Shown here piece after piece: positions 44,406 through 56,000 of a stretch of 64,000 bases of DNA (within the stretch, counting starts at the first letter, position 1; each line of letters starts with the position of its first letter). A program made the position numbers and the translations under genes. This stretch comes from Cymbidium sinense (lineage: Eukaryota; Streptophyta; Magnoliopsida; Asparagales; Orchidaceae), in assembly GCA_021442155.1 (NCBI GenBank), contig CM038215.1, positions 209,058,982-209,122,981 of the forward strand, read 5' to 3'. Below the pieces are notes generated by a model that was given only the letters and a program-made list of their open reading frames with translations, was not told the DNA's origin and did no database searches.

Positions 44406-45108
44406 ATTATATTTTTTTGTACGTTTGATGGCATGTATTTGTGACAGTTTATATATTTTTTATGTTTACTCATTCACCTACTTCTCATTGTGTAATCCTA
44501 ATGATGTTTATTATTTATTTATTTTGGTTAATTCACATGAGAGGAGTGAAGATTTAATGTGGAATTACATATAGTTCAAATCTAATTTTAAAACTATTTG
44601 TCATATATGTATTTTTTATGGTAAAGAGTCAAATGAAAATACATCTAGAGTCAAAATTCACATTACAAGTTTTAATGTGTTTTGGAAAAGTAAATGTTAC
44701 AAGTGTAAAATAACATCTTCAAATATAAGAAAAGAGATGATTATTTTTTAAGAATGAGTAAACCCATTAAAGCTTAATTTATATATAGAATATATCTAGA
44801 GTGTTTGATATTACCAAGGAATTATATGTATTCAACAATCCTTGTATTATGACAAAAAAACAGGGGCTGCCCTAATAACTTTCACTTTCGCAACTTTAAA
44901 ATTTAAATATTCACAAACACTGCAATTACCCGGGTGAGATTCGTCAAAACCTGTCAACATGAAAGTTGTAGAATTTTTTATTACCTTTCTAACGATACTA
45001 ATCACGCAAAAATCCGACACCTGATGAGCCTGATATGGCCAAAAAATGGGAGCTGTTAACTTGATTTTTTTTTTAAAAATCATTTATCATGATGTAATGA
45101 CTGAATCT
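44406..45108 (+). other. MULE 3' region, non-coding
   Basis: AT-rich, no recognised gene. Around 44,930-45,050 the wording ACATGAAAGTTGTAGAATTT ... CTTTCTAACGATAC resembles sequence that recurs in plant repeats. A 78-codon minus-strand frame here is not a recognised protein. Confidence 0.5.
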
Positions 45109-45189
45109 GACAGGCTATTTTTAATTTTTTTTTAAGCGGGTTAATTACCTAATTAAGTTATTAATTAGGGATAATTTAAAAATTAAGCC
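45109..45189 (-). repeat. Right terminal inverted repeat of the MULE
   Basis: On the minus strand starts GGCTTAATTTTTAAATTATC and ends ATAGCCTGTC. Confidence 0.92.
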
Positions 45190-45198
45190 TTGTTACTA
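45190..45198 (+). repeat. 9-bp target site duplication, right copy (MULE)
   Basis: TTGTTACTA immediately follows the right TIR and joins the rest of the LTR. Confidence 0.9.
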
Positions 45199-47370
45199 TG
45201 AGATGTTATTTTATTATTATTTTTTTGGCTACTGTTGTTCTTAGCTGAGCCTCCCTCTTCTTAATATCTAATGTGTTGAGGTATATGTGTGACTTACAAT
45301 TGTGTTGGTTGCTATCCAAGCCTTTGGTTGGACCTATGTTGGTTGCCATTTGTGCCATTTATTAGCTGCTATTTGTACTTATGTTGGTTGCCACTTGAGT
45401 CATGTATTGGCTGCCATTTGGACCTTTTTTTGCTGCCATTTTAAGCCATTTATTGATTGTCGATTGGGAGTTGTTGGTTGCCATATGTGTAACTTTTGGG
45501 GTTAATTGAAATTGACTCTCTCTCTCTCTCTCTCTCTCTTCCTTTCCTTGCTCTTTACCTCCTGCAACTCACAAAAATAAGATGCCTCTTTTGTACCTCA
45601 TTTGTGCCTTGATTTGCATCTAAGAGTGGTACTGGTGTTGGGTTTTGTAAAGTGGCATTCTAGGTGTGTTGTAGTTGGATGGCGGGAGTTAAGACGGATG
45701 TGTATGGTAATATTGTTAATTTAAGATAATTTACTTTATCCATTTCATTTAATATTATTTAATTTTCTTTCTATAGAAACTTCTATGTTTAATGTTAAGT
45801 GGCAGCCATCTTAAAATTCGAGGCATATTGCAAGGCTAGAGGAAAAGAATTCAAATACAATTAACAAATCTTACTAAATGAAACTCGAATACAATTTAAG
45901 CAAATAATATCCATTTATTTTATAATTAAAGCATATTTTTAAATATCATTCATTGTAACATATTTCCAATAATGTTTTTAATAGAAATTGGTCGGTTAGT
46001 TGAGTTGGACAGTTTGGTGAGTTGGATTTATAAAACGGAGTGCAATTTAGGTATAATTAAGTGTTAAACCTTAATTTCATTAATTTATGCAACGTGTATG
46101 TCCTGCATAATTTTGATAGGAAAATTATGTGAAGGTTGTATACTCTTGTTATCAAGCACATCATAATATTGGCCTAATTACTCATGTGAGACATGCAAAT
46201 GGAAATTTAAATTCAATTTTCTATAGAAATTTGCTTATCACCTTTCCTATTACTTTGTGAATGTTGTATGCATGATACATAGGAATTTCAATTATATTTA
46301 TAAAAGTACAAATATTTAGTGCACGATCTATAATCATGTTTTATTGATTTATTATGAGCATATGCTAGCCAAATATCTTGATGCCATGTTATGGAACTGT
46401 ACATATTGAAAAATGTTCTCATGCAGGTACTACTAATTGCTAAATAAAATATAATGCATATGATAAGCAATAAATATCATTAAAATATTATAAATGGACT
46501 ATTTAACAATAACTTGTGTAGGTAAACAAAAGTTTTGATGAGACGAGTCTTTGATACAAGATTTTAAAATTCTAGACTCTTGATATTGAGGTTGGGCAGA
46601 CTAATTAATGTCAGTAGAGCAGTTTGATAAGTATCTATAGTTTTAGGCTGACAGGCTGGGTGACAACTCTTTTTTTTTATGAAAGCCAAAACCTATGCAA
46701 TTATAAATGATATTTCGAAAAAAATGATTTGATATAATATATCACTTGAATTCATTGAACACATGTTATACATATAATTACATCTAATGTACACCATTTA
46801 TATGCCACAATCTTAAGGATTAATGTTCAACTCACATACTCAACATCATGTTTTCTTATGAAATTTTATTTACAATTGTGTTTCAACATGTTTCAATTAT
46901 ATGTGCACATTATTTCTGAAGTTTTGTCCCGAGATCATTTTAGCTTTACTTATCTCATTACAGTTTAGCTTATGATATTGCATATTGACATTTTAGGTAA
47001 GAATGACGAGGGTATTAGCTAGTCAAGCATTTTAAATTGAATAATTTTAGGTATATAATTTTTGGGAGACTATAAAGGTTTTTTTAGTACATATAAAATA
47101 TTATTTTTATGCTTTTAGTAGCTCTATATTTATGTTGGAAAGTAAATTTCCATGTTTTTTCAAATATGTGATTTAAATATGAATTGGATGTTAGTTATGT
47201 TCAAAATGCAAGAGTTTGCTCATTATGATTTGGTGAGATTTAGATTTCACATGCTTATGATAAATTGAGAATGTTGGGATAAGTTGGTGAGATTTGCGTC
47301 TAATCAAGTTGTCCCATTTTATTATACCACATAATGATCTTAGAATAGAGGGGTTCATTTGGTGTGTAAT
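45199..47370 (+). repeat. 5' LTR, second part
   Basis: Continues from TGAGATGTTA and matches first 52,821-53,096 and then 59,042-60,816 of the 3' LTR (GGCATATTGCAAGGCTAGAG versus GGCATAATGCATGGCTAGAG; TGTTGGGATAAGT near the end). It includes a diverged tandem array of a roughly 40-bp unit containing TGTTGGTTGCCATTTG at 45,300-45,485, and a second CT tract at 45,515-45,540. Confidence 0.88.
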
Positions 47371-47376
47371 AGAAAA

Positions 47377-47388
47377 TGGTATTAGATC
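47377..47388 (+). other. Primer binding site, initiator tRNA-Met type
   Basis: TGGTATTAGATC, six bases after the 5' LTR end, matches the common plant retrotransposon primer site TGGTATCAGAGC (complement of the tRNA-iMet 3' end) in 10 of 12 positions. Confidence 0.75.
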
Positions 47389-47469
47389 ATATATGATATA
47401 ATAATATATAATAAATGTGCATTAAGAAAATAATTCAAAAAATTATAGAAATAATATACCTTAAAAAAT

Positions 47470-48480
47470 GCTAGAAAGATTAGATGGTCAGTCCTCCAGA
47501 CCAAATCCAGACCCCAAACTATAGGATGAAGATAATTCTATCAGGAGTGATGTACAACATAGAGCAAGTGGAGAAGACAGATATGAGAAGTTGCAAGGTG
47601 TGGTGTAGTTAATTTTACAAGTGGTTAATAAATTGACATTAATTAAAAGATCAATTACCAATGGGTCTAGATCTGAGTTTGGTTTAGAAGTGGATCAATA
47701 TTTGAGGATATTTTAGACATTCAAGACACCAACATTCAAGGGAGCTAGTGATCCTATAGTGGCAAAAGATTGGTTGCCCAAATTTGAGAAAATTTTGGAT
47801 TGGATGATTTGCCTTGAAAATAGAAGAGTAGTACTAGCTACTTTTGCACTTGAAGGGGAAATAGAAAGATAGCAGCAAGCTTAGCATTGGGAATATTTTG
47901 TATGGTGTCTATCACTCAGATCAAGTGGGATGAGTTGGTCAAAGTGATCAAGAATTGGTTTATTCCATCATTATCATTAGCTAGGCTTACATCAGAAGAC
48001 AAAATTTTTAATCTAACTCAAGGATCAAAGACTATAATACAATATGAAGTTGAATTCACTCTCTTTCAAGGCATGCTCCACAATATGTCAATATACATGA
48101 AGAGAAATGTCATAGATTTCTATGAGGCCTCATAGATTAGTTAAAATTGGCACTAGAATCATTTGAAATTAGCGAGTTCTCATTATTAGTTGAAAGGGTT
48201 AGAAAAATTGAATATGGGTTGAACTTCTCTAAGAAACATTGGGATCCACAGGCAAGCAAGCGTAAAAGCTTTAAAAGAAGCCAAAATTTTCTTTCAAAAA
48301 ATTCTAATTTGATAACAGGCAGAAACAAATTCAATGGGAAAAATCTAACTGTGACAAGTGTGGAAAGAGACATTTTAGAAAATATTTGGTTGGATTAGAG
48401 AAATATTATAAATATGGTTAGGTTGGATATCATGCAATAGATTGCCCACTAGAGAAGAAGAAGGATATAAAGCCATTTAG
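47470..48480 (+). pseudogene. Tekay-like gag, broken
   Basis: In mixed frames it reads TFKTPTFKGASDPIVAKDWL, PKFEKILDWMICLENRRVVL, ATFALEGEIE, then an open frame at 47,887-48,135 (IKWDELVKVIKNWFIPSLSL) and the knuckle region EKYYKYG-stop-VGYHAIDCP. The first two cysteines of the C-x2-C-x4-H-x4-C knuckle have become Tyr. This is the capsid/nucleocapsid polyprotein of the element and is no longer functional. Confidence 0.8.
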
Positions 48481-48639
48481 TTATTAGAGATATGGTCAAC
48501 AAAGAAATTTTTTATAAAGTAGGAAGCGATACAACACACAGTTTATAGAGAAGCCTTCAATTCAAAAAAATGAGAAACTTTAGAATTTAAAACCAACTCT
48601 TTAGTAAAAGCTAGAGTTTTTTTGCTATTGCCCCTCAAG

Positions 48640-48980
48640 ATACGAAGAAATCAAATGAAGTGGTGACAGGTATGCTTAAAATTTCATATAAGTTGGGTTC
48701 AGTTTTGTTTGATTTTGGTGTTTCACATTCACTCATTTCTAATACTTTCTCTGCTAGTTTGTCTATTGATACTGTTTGTTTTACACCTACATTAAATATT
48801 ATGATGCCTTATAGTGTTAGTTTGAGTACAAATAGAAAATATTTTGTAGAGATTAACATTCAGGGTGGATAATTATCTATATAACTAATTATTATACCAA
48901 TCAGACATTTTGATATCATTATGGGTATGGATTGGTCAGTTAAATATTTTACAATAATCGAATGCTAGAAAAGAAGACTT
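48640..48980 (+). pseudogene. Tekay-like aspartic protease, broken
   Basis: VVTGMLKISYKLGSVLFDFG then VSHSLISNTF matches the family (LFDSGATHSFIS); the active-site D-S-G reads D-F-G. Further down, IMGMDWSVKYFTIIEC matches ILGMDWLxKYxAxIDC. Confidence 0.8.
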
Positions 48981-49033
48981 TAATTTAGTATGCCTAATGA
49001 GAAATCAATTTATTTTCTTATAATAAGAATGTA

Positions 49034-50520
49034 GTGTCTTCTTTGATTAGTGCAATGAAGATGGTTAAATATCTGAAAAATAGCAAAATTATTTTTTTGG
49101 CCAAATTGGAAGTGTTAAATAAGGATGTGTTGGAGCTGAAAAATATTTTAGTTATTTTTGAATTTTTTGATGTGTTTCCTGAGGAATTGCTAGGGTTGCC
49201 ACCAGAAGGAGTTGAGTTCAGGACTAATGTACAACCTGCTACAACTACTTTATGAAACTCTTCTTGCAGGATGACTCTTAAAGAATTACATGAATTGAAG
49301 TTCCAACAGTAAGAAGAATTAATGGACAAGGGATTTATTAGGCCAAGTAACTTATCATGGAGTGTGCTAGTCTTATTTATTAAAAAAATATGGGTCTATA
49401 TGATTGTATATTGATTACATGGAGTTAAATAAAGTGACAATCAAGAATAAATACCCACTACCAAAGATTGATGATTTATTTAATTAGCTGGAAGGAGTTA
49501 CTATATTTTCTAGAATTGATCTGAGATATAAATATCATCAGGTTAGAGTTAAAGATGATGATATTTCTAAGATAGCTTTCGGGATAAGATATGGAAATTA
49601 TGAATTTCTTGTTATCCCATTTAGTCTAATCAATGCTCTTGTAGTCTTTAAAGATTTGATGAATTACATTTTCAAATCCTTTGTGGACCAATTCATTATT
49701 ATTTTCATTGATGACATTTTGATATATTCTAAAACTGATGAAGAGCATGCAAATCATTTGAGGATTGTCTTGAAATTATTGAGAAAGAATCAATTGTATG
49801 ACAAAATTTTAAAATGTGAGGTCTGGATTTGTAGTGTTGCTTTCTAGGACACATTATCAGTGGGAAAGGAGTTTTTATTGATCCTCAGAAAAGAAAAGTA
49901 ATTTTGGAATGGATTACACCAAATAACGTAATTGATGTTTGCAATTTTTTGGGTTTAGTAGGTTATTATAGAAGGTTTTTCAAAGGGTTTTCTTAGATTG
50001 TAATGCCTCTATTTAATTTAATGAGAAAATATATCAAATTTTATTAGACAACTGAATATGAACAGACTTTTCAAGAATTGAAAAAATATTTGACCACTGC
50101 ATCAGTTTTAACTATTCCATCAAGAATTAAGGGATTCCAAATATTTAGTGATGCATCTTTAAAATATTTGGGTTGTGTATTAATGCATAACATAAGAGTT
50201 ATTGCTAATTCTTCAAGATAATTGAAACCTCATGAAAGAAATTATCTAACTCATGATTTAAAATTAGCAATTATTGTGTTTGTTCTTAAAATTTGGAGAC
50301 ATTACTTGTACATGATGAAATGTGAAATCTTTACTAATCAGTTGGGTCTTAAATACATCTTTACACTAAAATATTTGAATCTAAGGCAAAAGAGGTGGTT
50401 GGAGTTCATAAAAAACTATGACCTATTTATTCAGTATTGTCTAGGCAAAGATAATGTGGGGGCAGGTGCTTTAAGTTGTAAATTCATGGGCAATGTTAGT
50501 TGGATAGAGTTAATTAAATA
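49034..50520 (+). pseudogene. Tekay-like reverse transcriptase-RNase H, broken
   Basis: In order: FDVFPEELLGLPPEGVEF at 49,170-49,220; the YGNYEFLVIPF and LMNYIFKSFVDQFIIIFIDD region, with the catalytic FIDDILIYS near 49,700; HLRIVLKLLRKNQLY; YYRRFF; and an RNase H frame at 50,222-50,521 (KPHERNYLTHDLKLAIIVFV, LKIWRHYLYMMKCEIFTNQL, DNVGAGALS). Frameshifts at about 49,845 and 50,220 and internal stops inactivate it. Confidence 0.85.
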
Positions 50521-50599
50521 GTTGGATGCTCTATAGTTAGAAGTTAGAAGTTTTGATAATACTAGACATTTATATCAATTGATAATGCAATCAACTATA

Positions 50600-51960
50600 T
50601 TTGACATAATCAATGCTCCATAGAAATTATATCATGAATATCAAAAATTCATGGAACAGATCCAAATTAGTAAGAAGAAAAATTTTATAGTAGATGCATA
50701 AGGCATTATCAGAAATAAATCATAATTATGGGTATCAGGTGATATTGATCCGAGATGAGAAATTTTACAAAAGACTTATCAGGCAAGATACATCATTCAT
50801 CGAGATAGTTCAAAGATGTATAAAGATTTAAAAACTGCACTTTGGTGGTCAGGTATGAAAAGAGATACAACTAAGTATATTTCTAAATGTCAAACTTGTT
50901 AGATAATTACAAAGCATTAAAGACCCATTAGGCTATTATAGTCATTGCATATACTTAAGTGGAAATGTGATAAAATTACAATGGGTTTTATTATGAGATT
51001 TTCTAGATCCATGCAAAGTCATGATAACATCTGAGTTATCATTGATAGATTGACCACATCAGCTCTTTTTTTCCTTATTAAACTAACATACTAAGTTGAT
51101 AAATTGGCCAGATTGTATGTTAAAGAAATTATAAGACTTCACAATATTCCAAAAGTGATCATCTTTGATCAAGATAGCAGATTCACTTCCAGATTATAGA
51201 TTGGAATTCAAAAGGGCTTAGGCACACAGTTACATGCGACCACAACTTTTCATCCTCAGGCTGATTGCAATCAGAAAGAATAATTCAAGTTCTAGAGGAT
51301 TTGTTGATGTTATGTGTTTTTGATTTTGGAGGTAGTTGGGAAGATCATATTCTTAGTATTTAGATGGCTCCATATGAAGCAATGTATGGCCGAAAGCGCA
51401 GACCTTCATTAAGTTGGGTCAAAGTAGGAGAAAGATAGCTGTTAGGTCTATAGTTGGTTGGTCAAGCTAAAGAGAAAATAAGATTAATCTGGTATAAATT
51501 TAAAGCTACTTAGGACCATTAGTAGAAGTATTATGTCCCAAAGCATCAACCAGTAGAATTTTAAGTTGAAGAATTTATATTTTTGAAAGTCAAACCCTTG
51601 AAAGGAATTAAAATATTTGGTAAGGGATGTAAATTAAGCCCCAAGTACATAGAATCATTTAAAATTATTGAAAGAATTGGCAATATGATTTATAAGCTCA
51701 TTCTACCAACTGAATTATCAGACATTCATAATATTTTTCACATCTTAATATTAAGGAAATGAATTACAAATTCAGAGAAGAGGAATCCATATACAAAGAT
51801 TGAAGTGCAACTATATTTAACTTATGCATTAGAGCTAGAAAGAATTTTAGAATCTGATGTTAAAAGGTAAGAAACAGATAAGTTATGATGTTAAAATTAA
51901 ATGAAAGCACAAGCCAATTAAAGAATCCACCTGGGAGAATAAACACGAGTTAAGGTAGGG
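50600..51960 (+). pseudogene. Tekay-like integrase and chromodomain, broken
   Basis: YQARYIIHRDSSKMYKDLKT, LWWSGMKRDTTKYISKCQTC form the zinc-binding part. VIIDRLTTSALFF, then VKEIIRLHNIPKVIIFDQDS, RFTS, FHPQAD form the catalytic core. At 51,790-51,960 EVQLYLTYALELERILESDV with K-V-G-I near the end fits the chromodomain that Tekay-type elements carry. Many stops. Confidence 0.8.
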
Positions 51961-52009
51961 ATTTCCCATCGTATTTGAATGAGAATGAATTTTCAAGATG
52001 AAATTTTTA

Positions 52010-52024
52010 GAAGGAGTGAATGAT
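52010..52024 (+). other. Polypurine tract
   Basis: GAAGGAGTGAATGAT directly precedes the 3' LTR start; purine-rich and in the position of the family's plus-strand primer, slightly decayed. Confidence 0.6.
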
Positions 52025-52767
52025 TATAACACTCAAAATTTTCAAAAAGGTAAATTAAATTTTGCATTATACGAATTTTAAATTAAACATCAATTTTCAT
52101 GCATTCCAAAAGTCATTATACATTTTTATAAAATCATTCAAATTTTTTGTGAATCAAACAATATATACATGTGTATGTATGTAAAAGTGATAAAGTTGAT
52201 TTGTAAATAAATGCCCAAATAAATCAATTATTTAATTAAATTAAATAACATGTAAATCTAATTTAATTAATAAGTTTCATTAATTAGCAGATTACTATAG
52301 TAAATCCGAAATCCACTAAAAATGGCATGCAACAGGTGGATCTAAATGATGGAATTTTGATAGCTGAGATATAACACAAGGATTTATTATTAGAGATTAC
52401 CATAATAGCCTTTAGTACCTCCATTTCATTCCCTTCCTCTCAATTTCCTTTCCTTCTCTTACATCCCAAAGGGCAATCTCAAGCTGAGCCATGCTTCCCA
52501 CATAAGGAGAAAGCAACTGGTGCAAAAAATTTAGGCAGTTGGGTTGTTGTTAAGTTCAGCGGCTAGGGACAAGTGGTTGTGCTATAGCTGTGGGAGGCTA
52601 TAACAGGTAAATTTTGGAGGATTTTAGCCAGGAGAGGCATGTAACTTTCTCTCTTCTACTAGCTATATTATTGTGTTGCAGTGGGAATCCCTTTCAACTA
52701 CTATTGTTGCAGTTGCTATGAAGATGCAAATTAGGGGAACTATTATTGCTGAGTAACCCCCCCTCTA

Positions 52768-52810
<43 letters not shown>

Positions 52811-53096
52811 ATTGTTACTGTGAGATGTTATCTTTTACTTTTTATTTTGGCTCCTATTATTCTTAGCTGAGCTTCCCTATTTTTGATCTCTAAATGTGTT
52901 GAGGTGTGTGTGTGTGAGTTATAGTTGTGTTTGTTGCTATCCAAGCTTTTTATTGGACTTATGTTGGTTGCCATTTGTACCATTTATTGGCTATTATTTA
53001 GACTTATGTTGGCTACCATTTGTGCCATTTATTAGCTACTATTTTGACCTTTGTTGGCAACCATTTGAGCCATTTATTGACTATTGGTTGAGTGTT
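52025..53096 (+). repeat. 3' LTR, first part
   Basis: Matches 36,486-37,269 followed directly by 45,199-45,475. TTGTTACTG at 52,812-52,820 is the uninterrupted counterpart of the MULE target site. It includes the CT tract (52,771-52,808) and the diverged TGTTGGTTGCCATTTG array (52,925-53,060). Confidence 0.88.
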
Positions 53097-56000
53097 TGTT
53101 GACCTCACTTTTGGAATGAGGATTCATTCTTCCCTTCTTAAAATTAGGGGTCTTCTAGATATTAACATTTTCTTAGTCATAAGACACCTCTAGCAATTAA
53201 GTGAACACTTAACCTAAGCCTAGAGAGTTAGAAGGGTTAACTATAGGATTAGGCTATGCCTTAAGGATTAGGTTGATGTACCTATCCCATGACCTAAACT
53301 CAACTTATGTTCACCTTCTTAAAACACAACCAAATTTAGTTCATATCAAACCAAAACCCAAATCCAAATCCAAATCAAATGATTGAAACCCATGATCAAA
53401 ACTCAAAATGCAAACTTTGATCAACATATCTTAAGTCTTGTGATTCTTGTCCTATGGACTTAGCCTTAACCAAATTCAAACCAAATCAAGCCTAATTGAT
53501 TTTCTCATAAATCAATTCAACTCTTCAATTAACAAACCAAATTCTAAACCAATCAAATCAAATAAAAGGACCAAAACTAAATAAAAAAATCCAACATAAG
53601 CCTTATGAACCCTTCACATGGACTTAGCCTTAACCAAATTCAAATCGATATAAACTCAATTGATTTTCTTATACATCAATTACTTCTTTAATCATTTTTC
53701 CAAATATAAATAAAATCTATATTCAAATGACTAAAACCAAATCCAAATTAACTTCACACACACCTTTCCCATGCATCGTCGAACAAGAATGAGTCATACC
53801 CCAAGCTTCCCGACCACCGGAGGTATGAGTTCGATCAATGTCAAGCTCCAAATCATCAAATTTTGGTTCACTGAGTGATCAAGGGGAAGTTTATCCAAGT
53901 GTTGCTCAACAAGGCTTCATCTCCAATAGATGAAGCTTCTTCAACTAATTGCACCACTGGTCTTAAGCTTCGGCGAGGTAATTTCTCAAACTATGAATTT
54001 CTAAAATTTTGTTAGAGCTTTATAAAGAAAATGTGAATGTCTTGAGATGTTAGCCATTAGATCCTCTCCAATCGACGCCGTGAAGGTATTGGATCATTTT
54101 GGAGTTGATCAGAGCTCAGGTGAGCTCGGATCGAGCGAGGAATGGCAGACGAATTCTGCCTCTTGTCGCTCACGGGATGATAAATCATGCACTATCTATT
54201 CTACGTAATTGGAATGGGCAATCGTGATCAAATCTCATTAGATTATCTGATTTACTCCCTTAAGAACTGCAGGTTTAATCATAGCTGTTCGATCTTATAT
54301 TGGATGGAAAATATTAAAATCACATCCATCGCCGCCACGTAGGCGCTGAGTCGGATGCAGTTAAGTAGCCAATCTTGCGGTGTCACGTGGAAATCATGCC
54401 TCATCAGCAAGCCCCATGGCACTGATAGGATTAGGCTTAAATTAAGGTTAATAATTTATTTTAATAGCTAAAACTTCTAATATTCATAACAAATCATAAA
54501 AAATATAAATAAATACTCGTTTTAAATGAATTTCAGAGGAGAATCATTTAAAATTAATCATAATTAACTTTGAACATTAATTAATACATAATTTGAGTTT
54601 AAGTAAAAACTTAATTAGCTTAATTACTTCTTAATTACTCATGTAGTTAATTCTAAACTTTCTGAGATTGTTTAATGGGATGACTTCCACCTCCCATATT
54701 TTTCTTGGGATTTATTGCTTAGGTAATTAAAGAAATTACTTATTTTAGCCTTAATTACTCTCTTAATTAATTAAGTGATTAGTTAACCCATAATCATTAA
54801 AAAAATTAATTAATTGAGCATGATAATCACCGTTGAACAGTGATTGGACTAATGGAATAGGGTTGAGACCTCTTTCCTAGCCTCTTTCCCTAAGTTTATT
54901 TCATTTTAAAAATCAAATCAATTAAAGGTTTAATTAATTAACTAAATTCAAATCATAATCACATCAGATCCTAATTAATTAAATCAAAGGTAGATCTTTA
55001 GGTGTTTAACAATCTAAAGGAGTTAAATGAAATAATGGTTAATCCACATATGTGGGGAAGCCATAGGAGTACTTAATTAAGTTTCTTAATTTAATTAACC
55101 ATTAATTATGAGCCAATTATATTAGGCCCTTTTATTTCTTAAAACCATTGCTAATTTAATTTTCAATTCATATGCATACCATGTTGGCTCAAAATTGTTT
55201 GGTTAATTAGATTAAGGTAACATAGGTATGGGTTATTTATTGATTTGATTAAGGGTCTAACTTAATTAATTCATAAAATTCACCTAATTACCTCTTCTTA
55301 AACCAAATTATATTACTAATGTGGGAATGGATTAGATAATAAATGAGAGTTCTCCTTCTCTTTAACATCAAATAAAAATCCAAAACTAAATTAATAAAGA
55401 AGCTTTGGTTTACATTAAAGGATTTTATTTAGTATGTTTGTTCTTAGGAATTAATTGGATTGAATGAATCACATGCTTGTATTTGATTATTCCTCTCCAA
55501 TCAAGCTAAATATTATGTGTCATTTGATTTCATGCATCCATTTATTTTCAAAAGTCAATTGAATTAAATGAGATTTCTCTTATGTAAACTTGCATGTGTT
55601 GACTTAACTTAACATATGTGTGGCTAGTATCACTATTAAATATAAATATATTTTATAAAAGTTTATAAATGAATAATAATATGTGTACTGATGATAGTTA
55701 TAAATATATAGGAGATGCATGTGTTTATAATTTAAGTGTATGAAGCAAAGTTTCGCTCTCCTTTATTCATATGTTAGTTTACATAAACTCGAATGGTAGT
55801 GGATATATAGTCTGGACATCCTAAGAATACGAGGCTTTAAGTAGCCCCAAGGAGGTCATTTGATTACCTCACTTCCCTAGTTAACAAAGACACGTATCCA
55901 TTTGATTTCATTCTTATGTATTTTAACATTAGAATTTAGATAAAGCTTTAAATCATATACATAAATGATCCAATTAAAGAAAATATAATCTTTACATGAT

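Larger units (their letters stand above)
37270..45189 (+). mobile_element. Mutator-like element (MULE) carrying a MuDR transposase and a plant-mobile-domain gene
   Basis: 7,920 bp bounded by TIRs of about 80 bp and a perfect 9-bp target duplication, the Mutator hallmark. It is inserted in the 5' LTR of the Tekay-like element just after a CT tract. Content: GC-rich leader and probable 5' UTR intron (37,348-39,156), MuDR-type transposase (39,157-41,725), a minisatellite spacer, a PMD-family gene in the same orientation (42,170-44,405), and an AT-rich 3' region. Both genes have stops and the transposase has frameshifts, so the copy is not autonomous now, but its structure is that of a once-autonomous element. 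Confidence 0.93.

Noticed and set aside
45302..45505. 67-codon frame, and a similar one at 52,896-53,102
   Set aside because: Both arise from the same diverged tandem unit (TGTTGGTTGCCATTTG) in the two LTR copies; they are repeat by-products, not a gene.
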